Source: Brevundimonas subvibrioides
GTDB taxonomy: Bacteria > Pseudomonadota > Alphaproteobacteria > Caulobacterales > Caulobacteraceae
Assembly: GCF_002280785.1 (NCBI RefSeq)
Contig: NZ_NCEQ01000007.1
Location: 1-64,000 of the forward strand
DNA length: 64,000 nucleotides
Reading direction: 5' to 3'
A model generated the notes under the pieces. That model saw only the letters and a program-made list of their open reading frames with translations. It did no database searches and was not told where the DNA came from. Of the stretch, positions 1 through 11,484 are shown piece by piece (the first letter of the stretch is position 1; every line of letters starts with the position of its first letter). Both the position numbers and the translations under genes were made by a program.

Positions 1-1
1 C

Positions 2-2676
<2,675 letters not shown>

Positions 2677-2704
<28 letters not shown>

Positions 2705-2775
2705 CCTCGACCCGGGAAGCCGCCGTCGAGCCCCTGCCGGCGGAACTGCAACTGGAGCTGGCCGAGAGCGAGTGA
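2677..2775 (+). pseudogene. Out-of-frame C-terminal tail of rpoC
   Basis: This frame reads [19 protein letters not shown] followed by an acidic end (ELAESE) and TGA at 2773-2775. It has the charged, Glu-rich composition typical of alphaproteobacterial beta' tails and lies directly after the point where the rpoC frame breaks. It has no start codon or ribosome site of its own. It is best read as the original rpoC end separated from the body of the gene by a frame-disrupting deletion near 2676-2684. Confidence 0.6.
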
Positions 2776-2801
2776 TCGCTTTCGCAAGCTGAAGACTGAA
2801 G

Positions 2802-2832
2802 AGGGCGGCTCCGGAGACGGGGCCGCCCTTTT
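2802..2832 (+). terminator. Intrinsic terminator of the rpoC operon
   Basis: Perfect 8-bp stem AGGGCGGC (2802-2809) / GCCGCCCT (2822-2829) with a 12-base loop, running into TTTT. It sits just after the displaced rpoC tail, so it is the natural end of the rpoBC transcript. Confidence 0.8.
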
Positions 2833-2895
2833 CGCATCCAGAGTTGACGGCTTTGCGGGCAAGGGAGACGATGGCGGCGTGCCGAGGAGATGCTG

Positions 2896-3066
2896 ATGAT
2901 GGACTTTTTCATCACCTATCTGTCGTCCAGAGAGGGCAAGACGGTCGCAGCCATCCTGGCGGTCAGCCTGATGGTCTGGACCGTGGCGTCCAGCGCCAAC
3001 CTCATGATCGATGTAGGCGCCGCAGCGCACGACGCCTTCTGCCCGGACCACGGCTGGGCCGTTTAA
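2896..3066 (+). CDS. Small single-pass membrane protein, function unknown
   Basis: A 56-residue product beginning MMDFFITYLSSREGK, followed by one hydrophobic segment (about residues 16-37) and a short tail with HDAFCPDHGWAV. GAGGAG at 2884-2889 lies 6 bases before this ATG; ATG 2890 in the same frame is directly abutting and less likely. Codon use matches the surrounding genes. It lies alone between the rpoC terminator and a convergent gene. The family was not recognised. Confidence 0.55.
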   Translation: MMDFFITYLSSREGKTVAAILAVSLMVWTVASSANLMIDVGAAAHDAFCPDHGWAV

Positions 3067-3077
3067 GGGGCCGGCGG

Positions 3078-3866
3078 CTACTCCATCTTGCGGTTGTTGC
3101 GCAGACGATCGTCGGTCATCTCAAAGCCCGGCCGCAGGTGGGCGCCGGCGCAGCTGCTGCGCAGATTGCCGCCCGGGCAGTCGGGGCTGGACATGACGAT
3201 GCCGACGCCGGAGCGGGCTCCGCGCAGGGAGTCATGGGCGGCCAAGGCGGCCGCGCCGTCGCGGGCGAACTGGGCGTCGCGGCGCTGTTCCGAGGGCGTC
3301 AGGGTGCGCGGGCCGAGCGGGCCGGCGCGTCCGGCGGCCGTGTTGAAGCGGTCGTCGCAGAGTTGCTGTTCGGAGGCGGACAGCCGCCCGTCCATCGTCC
3401 GGCAGCCGCCCGCCCCGGTGCGCATCGAACGGCCGATGGCGGCGGCCATCCCCTCGGGCGTCACCTGCCAGGGGTCGGCGGAGGCTGGGGGAGGTCCGAC
3501 GAGGGGGCTGGCGCCGATCCGCGGGACCGGAGGAGTGGGTCGGTCCTCGTCCTCGTCCTCGCGCGTGCGGTCGCGGGCGACGGACGGCACGGCCTCGCCG
3601 AGGACCGGGACCGTTTCACGGGCGGCGGCGCTGGCGGGCGTCGGCTCGCGCACCGTTTCGCCCTCGAGGAGGGGGCGAGGCTCCATCTCCACGAAGATCG
3701 GGATGTTGGGGGCCTCTGTGAACACCGGCGGATCGCCGGCGAACAGGCCGATGGCCAGCGGCGTCAGGACGAGCGCGTGAAACACGACCGAGGCCGCCAG
3801 CAGCGCGGCGCGGCGACGGTCGGCGGGCGAGCGCCAGGGCGCGATACTCAGGCCGGCGTTCGACAC
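3078..3866 (-). CDS. Membrane-anchored periplasmic protein with TonB-like N-terminus
   Basis: A 262-residue protein with an Arg-rich cytoplasmic start, one transmembrane helix (about residues 19-42), then a Pro/Glu-rich linker (EPRPLLEGETVREP) as in TonB-type energy transducers. The C-terminal half contains two Cys pairs (GGCRTMDGR...QLCDDRF and SPDCPGGNLRSSCAG) and a low-complexity Ala/Arg stretch. It is not a recognisable TonB C-terminal beta domain, so the anchor resemblance may be superficial. Its stop faces the small gene at 2896-3066. Confidence 0.7.
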   Translation of the reverse strand: MSNAGLSIAPWRSPADRRRAALLAASVVFHALVLTPLAIGLFAGDPPVFTEAPNIPIFVEMEPRPLLEGETVREPTPASAAARETVPVLGEAVPSVARDRTREDEDEDRPTPPVPRIGASPLVGPPPASADPWQVTPEGMAAAIGRSMRTGAGGCRTMDGRLSASEQQLCDDRFNTAAGRAGPLGPRTLTPSEQRRDAQFARDGAAALAAHDSLRGARSGVGIVMSSPDCPGGNLRSSCAGAHLRPGFEMTDDRLRNNRKME

Positions 3867-3922
3867 ACATCCTCCCCGTGGGTCCAGCCACGCTGACGGG
3901 CGACCGTGGCCGGAACAGGGCG

Positions 3923-3952
3923 TCCCGGACAGGCGCGCTGCGCCTTCCGGGA
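3923..3952 (-). terminator. Hairpin 3' of the Nudix gene pair
   Basis: Interrupted stem TCCCGG..AGGCGC / GCGCCT.CCGGGA with a 3-base loop. It lies 8 bases beyond the stop of the leftward gene at 3961. There is no T-run, so it may be a stability hairpin or a Rho-related end instead of a classical terminator. Confidence 0.45.
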
Positions 3953-3960
3953 TGACAAGC

Positions 3961-4374
3961 TCACGAGATGATGGTCCAGGGCGAGAGCGGACGGACGGTG
4001 GCGCAGGCGGGCGTGCCGTCCTTGCCCCGGCCGGGGAGTGTGGTCGCGATGACGGCGCCAGGCTTCAACAGGTCGGCTGGGATGTCGTGGACGTCGATCT
4101 TGGCGCGGCGGCTGACCTGGGCAAGGCCGGGGGGCGGGCCGTCCATCGATCCGCCGATGGCGATGTAGACGAACCGGCGCGTCGGCCCCTCGCGGCGCAC
4201 GAAGGTTCCGCCCAGCGTGCCGTCCGGCCGGAGATCCACGGGCATGTCGAAGGTCAGGGGCGCATCGGTCGACAGGCGGATGTCATGCGGCGCGTTCTTC
4301 GCATCCTGACGCCAGTAGTGCAGCCCGGGGACCGGATCGGCGATGGTCAGGCGCAGGGTCAGGGTCTCAGTCAT
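3961..4374 (-). CDS. DUF5990-like small protein, function unknown
   Basis: A 137-residue soluble protein starting MTETLTLRLTIADPVPG. The start at 4374 overlaps the stop of the upstream Nudix gene (4367-4369), so the two are translationally coupled. The sequence has beta-rich segments such as RFVYIAIGGSMDG and RRAKIDVHDIP, with no catalytic motif I recognise. The family name is a tentative match by overall pattern. A longer in-frame start at 4491 would overlap the Nudix coding region and is rejected. Confidence 0.75.
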   Translation of the reverse strand: MTETLTLRLTIADPVPGLHYWRQDAKNAPHDIRLSTDAPLTFDMPVDLRPDGTLGGTFVRREGPTRRFVYIAIGGSMDGPPPGLAQVSRRAKIDVHDIPADLLKPGAVIATTLPGRGKDGTPACATVRPLSPWTIIS

Positions 4375-5110
4375 GGCTGACCAGATGGGCGCCGCGCACC
4401 ATGCGGACAAACGGGAGGGGTCGGTCCGTCCCGGATCGTCGCTGCGCGTCGTCCGCGCTGACAATCCGTTCGGCGACCTCGGCGAGGACAAAGCGCGTGA
4501 TGGAGGGCAGGTCCAGGGCGCGGGCCTCGTCCAGCGGGAGCCAGGCGATCTCGTCCAGTTCGCCCGATCCGGCGGTCGGTTCGGGGGCCAGAAGGGCGGA
4601 GGCGTCGGCCAAGAAGAACCGCGCGTCGAACCGGCGGGTGCGGCCGGGCGGGGTGATGGCGCGGGCGATGTAGGACAGGGCGGCGAGGTCTGGCAGGGCG
4701 CCGGCCTGGCGGAACTCGCGCCACGGTCCTGCGACGGAGGCGGACGGAGCGGACCGGCCGAGGATCAGACCGGTCTCCTCGAAGGTCTCGCGCACGGCGG
4801 TCAGGCACAGGGCGCGGGCGCGATGCGGCGCCAGTTCGGCTTCGAGACGGGCGCGGGTGGGGCCGGAGGGTTCAGCGCCCGCAGCCGCGGTGAAGTCGGC
4901 GCGGTCGATGCGGCCGCCGGGGAAGACCCATTTGGACGCCATGAAGACATGGCCCGGCGCGCGGCGGCCCATGAGCACCTGGGGCCTCTTGCCGCTCCGG
5001 ACCAGGATCAGGGTGGCGGCATCCCTGGGCCGTTGGCGCGAACCGGCGGCGCGCGGCGCGTCGGCCAGGTCTTTCTCCGCGTCGAAGGGGGTGTTCAGGG
5101 AGGGGGGCAC
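4367..5110 (-). CDS. Nudix hydrolase (NUDT19-like, interrupted Nudix box)
   Basis: Nudix hydrolases cleave nucleoside diphosphates linked to other groups. The box is split: WVFPGGRID is followed about 35 residues later by AVRETFEETGLILG, which supplies the REXXEEXG helix. A long insertion at this place is typical of NUDT19/COG0494 members acting on CoA or larger diphosphates. The substrate cannot be told from sequence. The chosen start is GTG 5110 (VPPSLNTPFDAEKDL); upstream in-frame codons run into the divergent membrane-protein gene. Coupled to the next leftward gene by an overlapping ATGA. Confidence 0.8.
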   Translation of the reverse strand: MPPSLNTPFDAEKDLADAPRAAGSRQRPRDAATLILVRSGKRPQVLMGRRAPGHVFMASKWVFPGGRIDRADFTAAAGAEPSGPTRARLEAELAPHRARALCLTAVRETFEETGLILGRSAPSASVAGPWREFRQAGALPDLAALSYIARAITPPGRTRRFDARFFLADASALLAPEPTAGSGELDEIAWLPLDEARALDLPSITRFVLAEVAERIVSADDAQRRSGTDRPLPFVRMVRGAHLVSHD

Positions 5111-5161
5111 GGTGCCATGCTGGACCCGACCATGATCCCCGATCAAGTCGGAACGCTCGCC

Positions 5162-5935
5162 ATGACCCCCACCGGCCCCGGATTCGAGCGACACGACGGG
5201 CTGACGGTTGCGGCTATAGCCGTGATCGCCAGCCTTGCAGTGATCGTCAATCACGAGGCGCTGGGCCACGGGAGCGTCTGCCTCGGGCTCGATGGGCAGG
5301 TGACCCTTTTGTCGTCGTCGCTGTTCCGATGCTCCGTCCCGAGCGCGGCGATCGACATCGGCGGTCCGTTGATGAATCTGATCCTTGGAGTGATCGCGCT
5401 GATCGCGAGCCGGACGATTGCGCCCGGCCGCCCCGGGTGGCGGCTGGGCCTGACGCTGGTCGCTGCCTTCGCCGGCTTCTGGGAGGGCGGCTATCTGGTT
5501 CAGGCCATGGCGATGCAGAAGGGCGACCTCTATTCCGCTGGCGCGGCTTTCATCGGCGAGCCGTCCTGGCCCTGGCGGATCGCGGGCAGCGTTGGGGGCG
5601 TGACCCTGTATCTGGCGACCCTCGTCGTGACCCTCCGCGGCCTGGCCACGCTGGGGGACGGGCGCAGGGTCGGCCGCATCGCCTGGCTTTCGGCCACCAC
5701 GGCGGCGGTGGTCACGGCCAGCGTCTATCGCGGCGGCTGGGGCGAGAATCTGCTGAACACCTTCCTCGAGATCGGGCTGGCGTCGTTGCCGCTGTTGGTC
5801 ATGCCGGTCGGGGCGTCGCTGCCGCCCGGGCGCGTGATCGGGTCGCGGCCGCAGGTCTGGATCATCGCGCTGGTGGTCATGGTCGTCTTCGCCGCCACCC
5901 AGGGCCAGGGAATCGGAGATCCGGGCCTGGCCTAG
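5162..5935 (+). CDS. Polytopic membrane protein with HEALGH motif (M50-like)
   Basis: About 257 residues with six or so hydrophobic segments. Near the end of the first is NHEALGHG (H31, E32, H36) and later GGPLMNLILG, the arrangement seen in site-2-protease-like membrane proteins. The His spacing is H-E-x-x-x-H, one residue longer than the HExxH of true M50 peptidases, so catalysis is unproven. Starts at 5117 or 5132 are also in frame. It is divergent from the Nudix gene with almost no intergenic space, so the two share a promoter region or overlap at their 5' ends. Confidence 0.7.
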   Translation: MTPTGPGFERHDGLTVAAIAVIASLAVIVNHEALGHGSVCLGLDGQVTLLSSSLFRCSVPSAAIDIGGPLMNLILGVIALIASRTIAPGRPGWRLGLTLVAAFAGFWEGGYLVQAMAMQKGDLYSAGAAFIGEPSWPWRIAGSVGGVTLYLATLVVTLRGLATLGDGRRVGRIAWLSATTAAVVTASVYRGGWGENLLNTFLEIGLASLPLLVMPVGASLPPGRVIGSRPQVWIIALVVMVVFAATQGQGIGDPGLA

Positions 5936-5939
5936 GTTT

Positions 5940-8276
5940 TCACCGTCGCTTGCCTTTGCGGACGCCCTTCAGCCCGCCTGACGGGCGACCGCCGGAGGGG
6001 GGCTTGGGTCCGCCGGGACGGCCGGAGCCGCGCTTGGGTGGACCGTTTCCACCGGGGCCGCGTCCGCGCAGGCCGAGGCGCGGGGCCGGGGCGTTGGGGT
6101 CGCGGGGCTCGGCGTCGCTGAGCATCTCGAACAGGAGGCCGCCGGTGATGGGGGTGGCCTCCTTCAGCCTGACCTCGACCATCCGGCCGAGGGTGTAGCG
6201 CTGGCCGCTGCGTTCTCCGACGAGGGCATGGGCGCGGTCGTCGTGGGTGAAGTATTCGTTGCCCAGTGACGAGACGGGCACGAGGCCGTCGGCGCCGGTT
6301 TCGTCGAGGCGGACGAACAGGCCGAAGCGGGTCACCCCGGTAATGCGCCCGGTGAAGGTCGCGCCGACGCGGTCCTCCAGGAAGGCGGCGATGTAGCGAT
6401 CCATGGCGTCGCGCTCGGCGGCCATCGAGCGGCGCTCGGTCAGGGTGACCTGGTCGGCGATGGCGGGCAGTTCGGCGATCTCGCGGTCGGTCAGGCCGTC
6501 ACTGCCGAGGTTCAGCGCGCGGATCAGGCCCCGGTGCACGATCAGGTCGGAGTAGCGCCGGATCGGCGAGGTGAAGTGTGCATAACGGTCAAGGTTGAGT
6601 CCGAAGTGGCCGACGTTGTCGGGCGCATAGATGGCCTGCATCTGGGAGCGCAGTACGACCTCGTTGACGACCTCGGCGTGGGGGCCGTCGCGGGTTTCGT
6701 CGAGCAGTTTGTTGAACCGTTTGGTGGTCGGGGCCTCGCCCTTGTTCCAGGGCTTGCCGATGGTCGAGAGGAAGTCGGCGAGGTTGAAGACCTTCTCCTG
6801 GCTGGGCGTGTCGTGGACGCGGAAGATGAGGGGGGTCTTCTTCTGCTCGAGCGTCTCGGCGGCGCAGACGTTGGCCTGGACCATCATCTCCTCGATCAAC
6901 CGGTGAGCCTCGAGGCTGACCCGCTTCTCGATCGAGGCGATGCCGCCGTCGGGCGCCATGCGGATCCGGCGTTCGGCCGAGTCGATCTGCAGGGGGGCGC
7001 GCTTCAGCCGGCCCTTCAGCATGGTGTGGTAGGCGTTCCACAGCGGATACAGGATCGTGTCCATGATCGGACCGGTCGTGTCGTCGGTTCCGCCGCCCTG
7101 TTCGACGCCGTCGATCGCGGCCTGGGCCTGCTCGTAGGAGAGTTTGGCGTGGCTGCGCATCAGGCCGCGGTGGAACTTGTGGCCCAGCTTTCGGCCGTCC
7201 TTGTCGAAGACCATCCGCACGGCGAGGGTGGCGCGGTTCTCGCCTTCCTTGAGGCTGCACAGGCCGTTCGACAGCCGCTCGGGCAGCATGGGTTCGACGC
7301 GGTCGGGGAAGTAGGTCGAGTTGCCCTTGGCGCGGGCCTCGCGGTCCAGACTGGTGTTCGGCCGGACATAGGCGGCGACGTCGGCGATGGCGACCCAGAC
7401 GACCCATCCGCCTTCGTTCTTGGAGTCATCGTCGCGCTGGGCATAGACGGCGTCGTCGTGGTCGCGCGCGTCGGCGGGGTCGATGGTGACGAAGGGAATG
7501 TCGCGCAGGTCATCGCGGCCCTTCAGCGTCGGCAGGTCCTGGTTATCGGCCTCCTGTTCCACGGCTTCCGAGAAGCCCATGGGCACGCCGTGAGTGTGAA
7601 TGGCGATCAGGGAGGCGGCGCGTGGGTCGTCCTCGCGGCCGACGGTCTCCAGGATCTTGCCGCGCTTGTGGCCATAGCGCTGGTCGGACTTCTCGATGGC
7701 GGCGAGCACGAGGTCGCCGTCGCGCAGATCGCCGGCGAGGATCTGTGGAATGATCAGGACGTCCTTCGAGCGGCGGTCGACGGGCTCGACGCGGGTCTCC
7801 TTGTTCGACTTGCGGATGACCCCGAGGACGCGGTTGTTGTTCGTGTCGAGTTTCTTGATCAGCCGGGCTTCCCAGCCGTTCGGGCCATGCTCGAACTTCG
7901 CCAGGACACGGTCGCCGAGGCCGGGGGCCGGGCCGGGCTTGCCCTTGTCGGGAATGAGGAGGGCCTTGGGCGCGTCTGCCGAGGCCTCGACCATGCGGAC
8001 GTAGAGTTCGCCGTCGATGTCTTTTTCAACCACGTCGGCGACGCCGACGGGGGGCAGGGCGCCGGCTTCGGAGAAGCCTTTCTTGCCACGTTTGCCGAGC
8101 TTGCCGTCCGATTCGAGGCCTCGGATCATTTCGCGCAGGCGGCGGCGATCCTCGCCCTTCAGGCCGAAGTGGCGGGCGATATCGCCCTTTTCCGCACTGC
8201 CGGCGTCGCGCAGGAAGGCGAGCAGGGTGGCCTCGTCCGGCAATCCGGCGGCGGGTTTTCTGGGTGTTTTGGTCAT
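5940..8276 (-). CDS. rnr: Ribonuclease R
   Basis: A 778-residue 3'-5' exoribonuclease that degrades structured RNA. An N-terminal winged-helix segment (about 13-70) precedes cold-shock-like domains (about 80-215). The RNB catalytic domain carries the metal-binding cluster IDPADARDHDDAVYA at 265-279, and an S1 domain lies near 636-715 (TFTGRITGVTRFGLFVRL). The tail is Gly/Arg/Lys-rich (ends KGVRKGKRR), as in RNase R and unlike RNase II. It faces the upstream membrane-protein gene with a gap of only 4 bases. The start ATG 8276 gives MTKTPRKPAAGLPDE. Confidence 0.96.
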   Translation of the reverse strand: MTKTPRKPAAGLPDEATLLAFLRDAGSAEKGDIARHFGLKGEDRRRLREMIRGLESDGKLGKRGKKGFSEAGALPPVGVADVVEKDIDGELYVRMVEASADAPKALLIPDKGKPGPAPGLGDRVLAKFEHGPNGWEARLIKKLDTNNNRVLGVIRKSNKETRVEPVDRRSKDVLIIPQILAGDLRDGDLVLAAIEKSDQRYGHKRGKILETVGREDDPRAASLIAIHTHGVPMGFSEAVEQEADNQDLPTLKGRDDLRDIPFVTIDPADARDHDDAVYAQRDDDSKNEGGWVVWVAIADVAAYVRPNTSLDREARAKGNSTYFPDRVEPMLPERLSNGLCSLKEGENRATLAVRMVFDKDGRKLGHKFHRGLMRSHAKLSYEQAQAAIDGVEQGGGTDDTTGPIMDTILYPLWNAYHTMLKGRLKRAPLQIDSAERRIRMAPDGGIASIEKRVSLEAHRLIEEMMVQANVCAAETLEQKKTPLIFRVHDTPSQEKVFNLADFLSTIGKPWNKGEAPTTKRFNKLLDETRDGPHAEVVNEVVLRSQMQAIYAPDNVGHFGLNLDRYAHFTSPIRRYSDLIVHRGLIRALNLGSDGLTDREIAELPAIADQVTLTERRSMAAERDAMDRYIAAFLEDRVGATFTGRITGVTRFGLFVRLDETGADGLVPVSSLGNEYFTHDDRAHALVGERSGQRYTLGRMVEVRLKEATPITGGLLFEMLSDAEPRDPNAPAPRLGLRGRGPGGNGPPKRGSGRPGGPKPPSGGRPSGGLKGVRKGKRR

Positions 8277-8388
8277 TGAGTTCCTATGTAGGGCGCTTCG
8301 CGTAAAAGGGCGAAATCTTGCGCCGCTTGACCGGATGAAGTCGGGCGATCAGCTTCCGCCGCGTCCGTCCGTCCCGGAGTTATTCTGA

Positions 8389-9801
8389 ATGTCTTCCCTG
8401 CCGTTGTCCGAACACCCGACCCTGAGCGCGCCGACCGGCTCGCTGCTGGACCTGATCGGCAAGACGCCGATGGTGGAGGTCACGCGGATCGACACCGGGC
8501 CTTGCCGGCTGTTCCTGAAGCTTGAGGCGCAGAACCCCGGCGGGTCGATCAAGGACCGCATCGCGCTGTCGATGATCGCGGCGGCGGAGGCGGAAGGGTG
8601 GTTGAAGCCCGGCGGCACCATCGTCGAGGCGACGGCCGGAAACACGGGCCTGGCGCTCACTCTCGTGGGTCAGGCCAGGGGATATAAGGTGTTGCTGGTC
8701 ATCCCTGACAAGATGTCCAAGGAAAAAATCCAGCATCTGAGGGCCATGGGGGCCGATGTGCGCCTGACGCGGTCGGACGTCGATCACGGACACCCGGAAT
8801 ATTACACGGACATGGCGGAACGGCTGGCGCAGCAGATTCCGGGTGGATTCTTCGTCAACCAGTTCGCCAACGCGGCCAACTCCGAGGCGCACGTCAGGAC
8901 CACGGGGCCGGAGATCTGGGAACAGATGGGCCACGACATCGACGCCTATGTCGCCGGCATCGGCTCGGGCGGCACGATCACGGGGGTGGCCCAGTATCTG
9001 AAGAGCCAGGGGTCGGCGGCCGAGATCATCCTGGCCGATCCGGTCGGGTCAGTGCTGGCGGGCATCGTCAACGACGGCGTGCCCAGCCCGGAAGGCAGCT
9101 ACACCGTCGAAGGCATCGGCCAGAACTTCGTGCCGGACACGGCGGACATGACCCTGATCGACAAGGCCTATTCCATCCCGGACGCCGAGGCCGTGGCGAC
9201 GGTGCGCGAGCTGCTGCTGAAGGAAGGCATACTGGCGGGATCGTCGTCGGGAACGCTGATCGCGGCGGCCCTGCGCTGGTGCCGGGAACAGACGGAGCCG
9301 AAGCGCTGCGTGACCTTCGTCTGCGATACGGGCGCGAAATATCTGTCCAAGGTCTACAACGACGCCTGGCTGGCGGATCAGGGGCTGGGCGAGCGCGAGC
9401 TGCATGGCGACCTGTCGGACCTGATCTCGCGCAAATACGAGAAGGGCGACGTGGTTACGGCCGGGCCGGACGACACTCTGGACACCGCCTTCAAGCGGAT
9501 GCGCGGGGCGGACGTGTCGCAACTACCGATCATCCAGGAGGGCCGTCTGGTCGGAATTCTGGACGAGAGCGATCTGGTTTATGTGATGAACACCGACGAG
9601 ATCACGCGCAAGGAGCGGTTCGCCAAGCCGGTGTCCTCGGCCATGACGCGCGATCTGGACACGGTGCAGGTCAATGAGCCGCTCGACGCCCTGATCCCCC
9701 TGTTCGACCGCGACCGGGTGGCGATCGTGCTGGACGGCGAAAAGTTCGTCGGCCTGATCGCGCGCGTCGACCTGATCAACCACCTTAGCCTGAACCGGTA
9801 G
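8389..9801 (+). CDS. Cystathionine beta-synthase (PLP domain plus CBS pair)
   Basis: Condenses serine and homocysteine to cystathionine. The fold-type II PLP domain has the Schiff-base lysine in GGSIKDR (K55) and the phosphate-binding loop GNTG (84-87). Residues about 345-470 form two CBS modules (VVTAGPDDTLDTAFKRM; VSSAMTRDLDTVQVNE). A cysteine synthase would lack this CBS pair, so CBS is the better call. Together with the gamma-lyase gene 4 bases downstream it makes the reverse transsulfuration route from methionine-derived homocysteine to cysteine. No SAM riboswitch was visible upstream. Confidence 0.93.
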   Translation: MSSLPLSEHPTLSAPTGSLLDLIGKTPMVEVTRIDTGPCRLFLKLEAQNPGGSIKDRIALSMIAAAEAEGWLKPGGTIVEATAGNTGLALTLVGQARGYKVLLVIPDKMSKEKIQHLRAMGADVRLTRSDVDHGHPEYYTDMAERLAQQIPGGFFVNQFANAANSEAHVRTTGPEIWEQMGHDIDAYVAGIGSGGTITGVAQYLKSQGSAAEIILADPVGSVLAGIVNDGVPSPEGSYTVEGIGQNFVPDTADMTLIDKAYSIPDAEAVATVRELLLKEGILAGSSSGTLIAAALRWCREQTEPKRCVTFVCDTGAKYLSKVYNDAWLADQGLGERELHGDLSDLISRKYEKGDVVTAGPDDTLDTAFKRMRGADVSQLPIIQEGRLVGILDESDLVYVMNTDEITRKERFAKPVSSAMTRDLDTVQVNEPLDALIPLFDRDRVAIVLDGEKFVGLIARVDLINHLSLNR

Positions 9802-9805
9802 GACC

Positions 9806-10984
9806 ATGGCCGAACTCAAGAACAGCCAGGGTTTTTCAACCCGCGCCATCCATGCGGGCCAGCGGCCTGATCCGACGACCGGCGCGGTGATGACGCCGAT
9901 CTACGCCACCTCGACCTATGCCCAGGAAAGCCCGGGGGTGAACAAGGGCTATGAGTATGCGCGGGGCAAGAACCCGACGCGCGAGGCGTTCGAGGCCTGC
10001 ATCAACGACCTGGAGGGCGGCGTCCAGGCCTTCGGCTTCGGCTCCGGCATGGCGGCGACCTCGACGGCGCTGGAACTGCTGGACGCGGGTTCGCACATCA
10101 TCACCGGCGACGACCTGTACGGCGGGTCGTGGCGGTTGTTCGAGCGGGTGCGGCGGCGCTCGATGGGCCTGGACTTCGCCTATGTCGACATGGCCGATCT
10201 GACCAAGGTCGAGGCGGCGATCACGCCGAAGACGAAGATGATCTGGGCCGAGACGCCCACCAATCCGCTGATGAAGCTGGCTGACATCGCGGGGCTGTCG
10301 GTCATCGCGAAGAAGCACGGCCTGCTGCTGGTCGTGGACAACACCTTCGCCACGCCGTGGAGCCAGAGGCCGCTGAGCCTGGGCGCCGATGTCGTCATGC
10401 ATTCGGCGACCAAATACCTGAACGGCCACTCCGACATCATCGGCGGGGTTCTGGTGGCGGGGTCTGAAGAGGTCGCGAAGGAACTCAAGTTCCTCCAGAA
10501 CTCCATCGGTGGAGTGATGGGACCGTTCGACGCCTTCCTGGCCAACCGGGGGCTGAAGACCCTGGGCCTGCGCATGAAGGCGCACAACGAGAACGCCCTG
10601 GCCATCGCCCGCTGGCTGGAAGATCGCATCGGCAAGCCCGGCGGCGGCGTGGCCAGGGTCATCTATCCGGGTCTGATCAGCCATCCGCAGCACGCGCTGG
10701 CGACGCATCAGATGAACGGACGCTACGGCGGCATGGTCACGGTGATCATCGACGGCGATCTGGCGCGGACCAAACAGGTGCTGGAGCGGGTTCAGGTCTT
10801 CACCCTGGCGGAGTCGCTGGGCGGGGTCGAAAGCCTGGTCAACCACCCGGCCATCATGACCCATGCCTCTGTGCCCAAGGAGGTCCGCGAGGCGGGCGGG
10901 GTGACCGAGAACCTGATCCGCCTGTCGGTCGGGGTCGAGGACCTGGACGACCTGATCGCCGATCTGAACCAGGCGCTGGCCTGA
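9806..10984 (+). CDS. Cystathionine gamma-lyase (Cys/Met PLP enzyme)
   Basis: A 392-residue fold-type I PLP enzyme. PLP contacts YEYARGKNPTR (50-60) and GSGMAA, then the Schiff-base lysine in HSATKYLNGHSD (K203). It cleaves cystathionine to cysteine, ammonia and 2-oxobutyrate. Cystathionine gamma-synthase belongs to the same family and cannot be excluded by motif alone. The adjacent beta-synthase, 4 bases upstream, argues for the lyase direction. A strong terminator follows. Confidence 0.9.
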   Translation: MAELKNSQGFSTRAIHAGQRPDPTTGAVMTPIYATSTYAQESPGVNKGYEYARGKNPTREAFEACINDLEGGVQAFGFGSGMAATSTALELLDAGSHIITGDDLYGGSWRLFERVRRRSMGLDFAYVDMADLTKVEAAITPKTKMIWAETPTNPLMKLADIAGLSVIAKKHGLLLVVDNTFATPWSQRPLSLGADVVMHSATKYLNGHSDIIGGVLVAGSEEVAKELKFLQNSIGGVMGPFDAFLANRGLKTLGLRMKAHNENALAIARWLEDRIGKPGGGVARVIYPGLISHPQHALATHQMNGRYGGMVTVIIDGDLARTKQVLERVQVFTLAESLGGVESLVNHPAIMTHASVPKEVREAGGVTENLIRLSVGVEDLDDLIADLNQALA

Positions 10985-11003
10985 AACGACCGGGCTGAAA
11001 CGA

Positions 11004-11038
11004 CAGAGGGCGGCCTGCAAGGGCCGCCCTCTGCTTTT
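11004..11038. terminator. Bidirectional terminator after the transsulfuration pair
   Basis: Perfect 12-bp stem CAGAGGGCGGCC (11004-11015) / GGCCGCCCTCTG (11022-11033), 6-base loop, then CTTTT. It lies between convergent genes (lyase from the left, fasciclin gene from the right) and probably serves both. Confidence 0.85.
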
Positions 11039-11051
11039 GCAGGCCTATATT

Positions 11052-11477
11052 TTAGCCCTTGGGAAGAAGCACGGTGTCGATCACGTGGATCACGCCATTG
11101 GTGCAGGCGATGTCGGCCGAGACGACCTTGGCGCCGTTGACGGTGACGCCATCCGTGCCGTCGACGTCAAGCGCCTCGCCGTTGACCGAGGCCGGGCTGA
11201 GGGTCTTGCCCGAGATGTCGGCGGCATGGACGGCGCCGGACAGGACGTGGAGCGTCAGGATCGCCGTCAGCTTGTCCTTGTTCTCGGGCTTGACCAGATC
11301 CTCGACAGTGCCGGCGGGCAGTTTGGCGAAGGCGTCGTCGGACGGGGCGAAGACGGTGAACGGGCCTGCGCCCTTCAGGGTCTCAACCAGGCCTGCGGCC
11401 GTGACGGCGGCGACGAGGGTCGTGAACGAGCCGGCGGCGACGGCAGTGTCGACGATGTCGTGGGTTTCGGTGGTCAT
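11052..11477 (-). CDS. Fasciclin-domain protein, no signal peptide
   Basis: A 141-residue single FAS1 domain, an adhesion or surface fold in many bacteria. The core blocks [17 protein letters not shown] (about 40-56) and [15 protein letters not shown] (about 124-138) are typical. It starts [16 protein letters not shown] with no export signal, unlike its neighbour at 11627-12205. Either it is cytoplasmic or it uses another route. The two domains share the segment [16 protein letters not shown], so they arose by duplication. A hairpin in its leader contains the ribosome site (see 11485-11508). Confidence 0.88.
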   Translation of the reverse strand: MTTETHDIVDTAVAAGSFTTLVAAVTAAGLVETLKGAGPFTVFAPSDDAFAKLPAGTVEDLVKPENKDKLTAILTLHVLSGAVHAADISGKTLSPASVNGEALDVDGTDGVTVNGAKVVSADIACTNGVIHVIDTVLLPKG

Positions 11478-11484
11478 GTTTATG

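Noticed and set aside
8277..8388. Possible SAM riboswitch ahead of cystathionine beta-synthase
   Set aside because: No SAM-II type pseudoknot or conserved loop sequence could be recognised; the region looks like an ordinary leader.
8389..9801. Cysteine synthase (cysK)
   Set aside because: The PLP domain is similar, but the C-terminal CBS pair and the adjacent gamma-lyase favour cystathionine beta-synthase.
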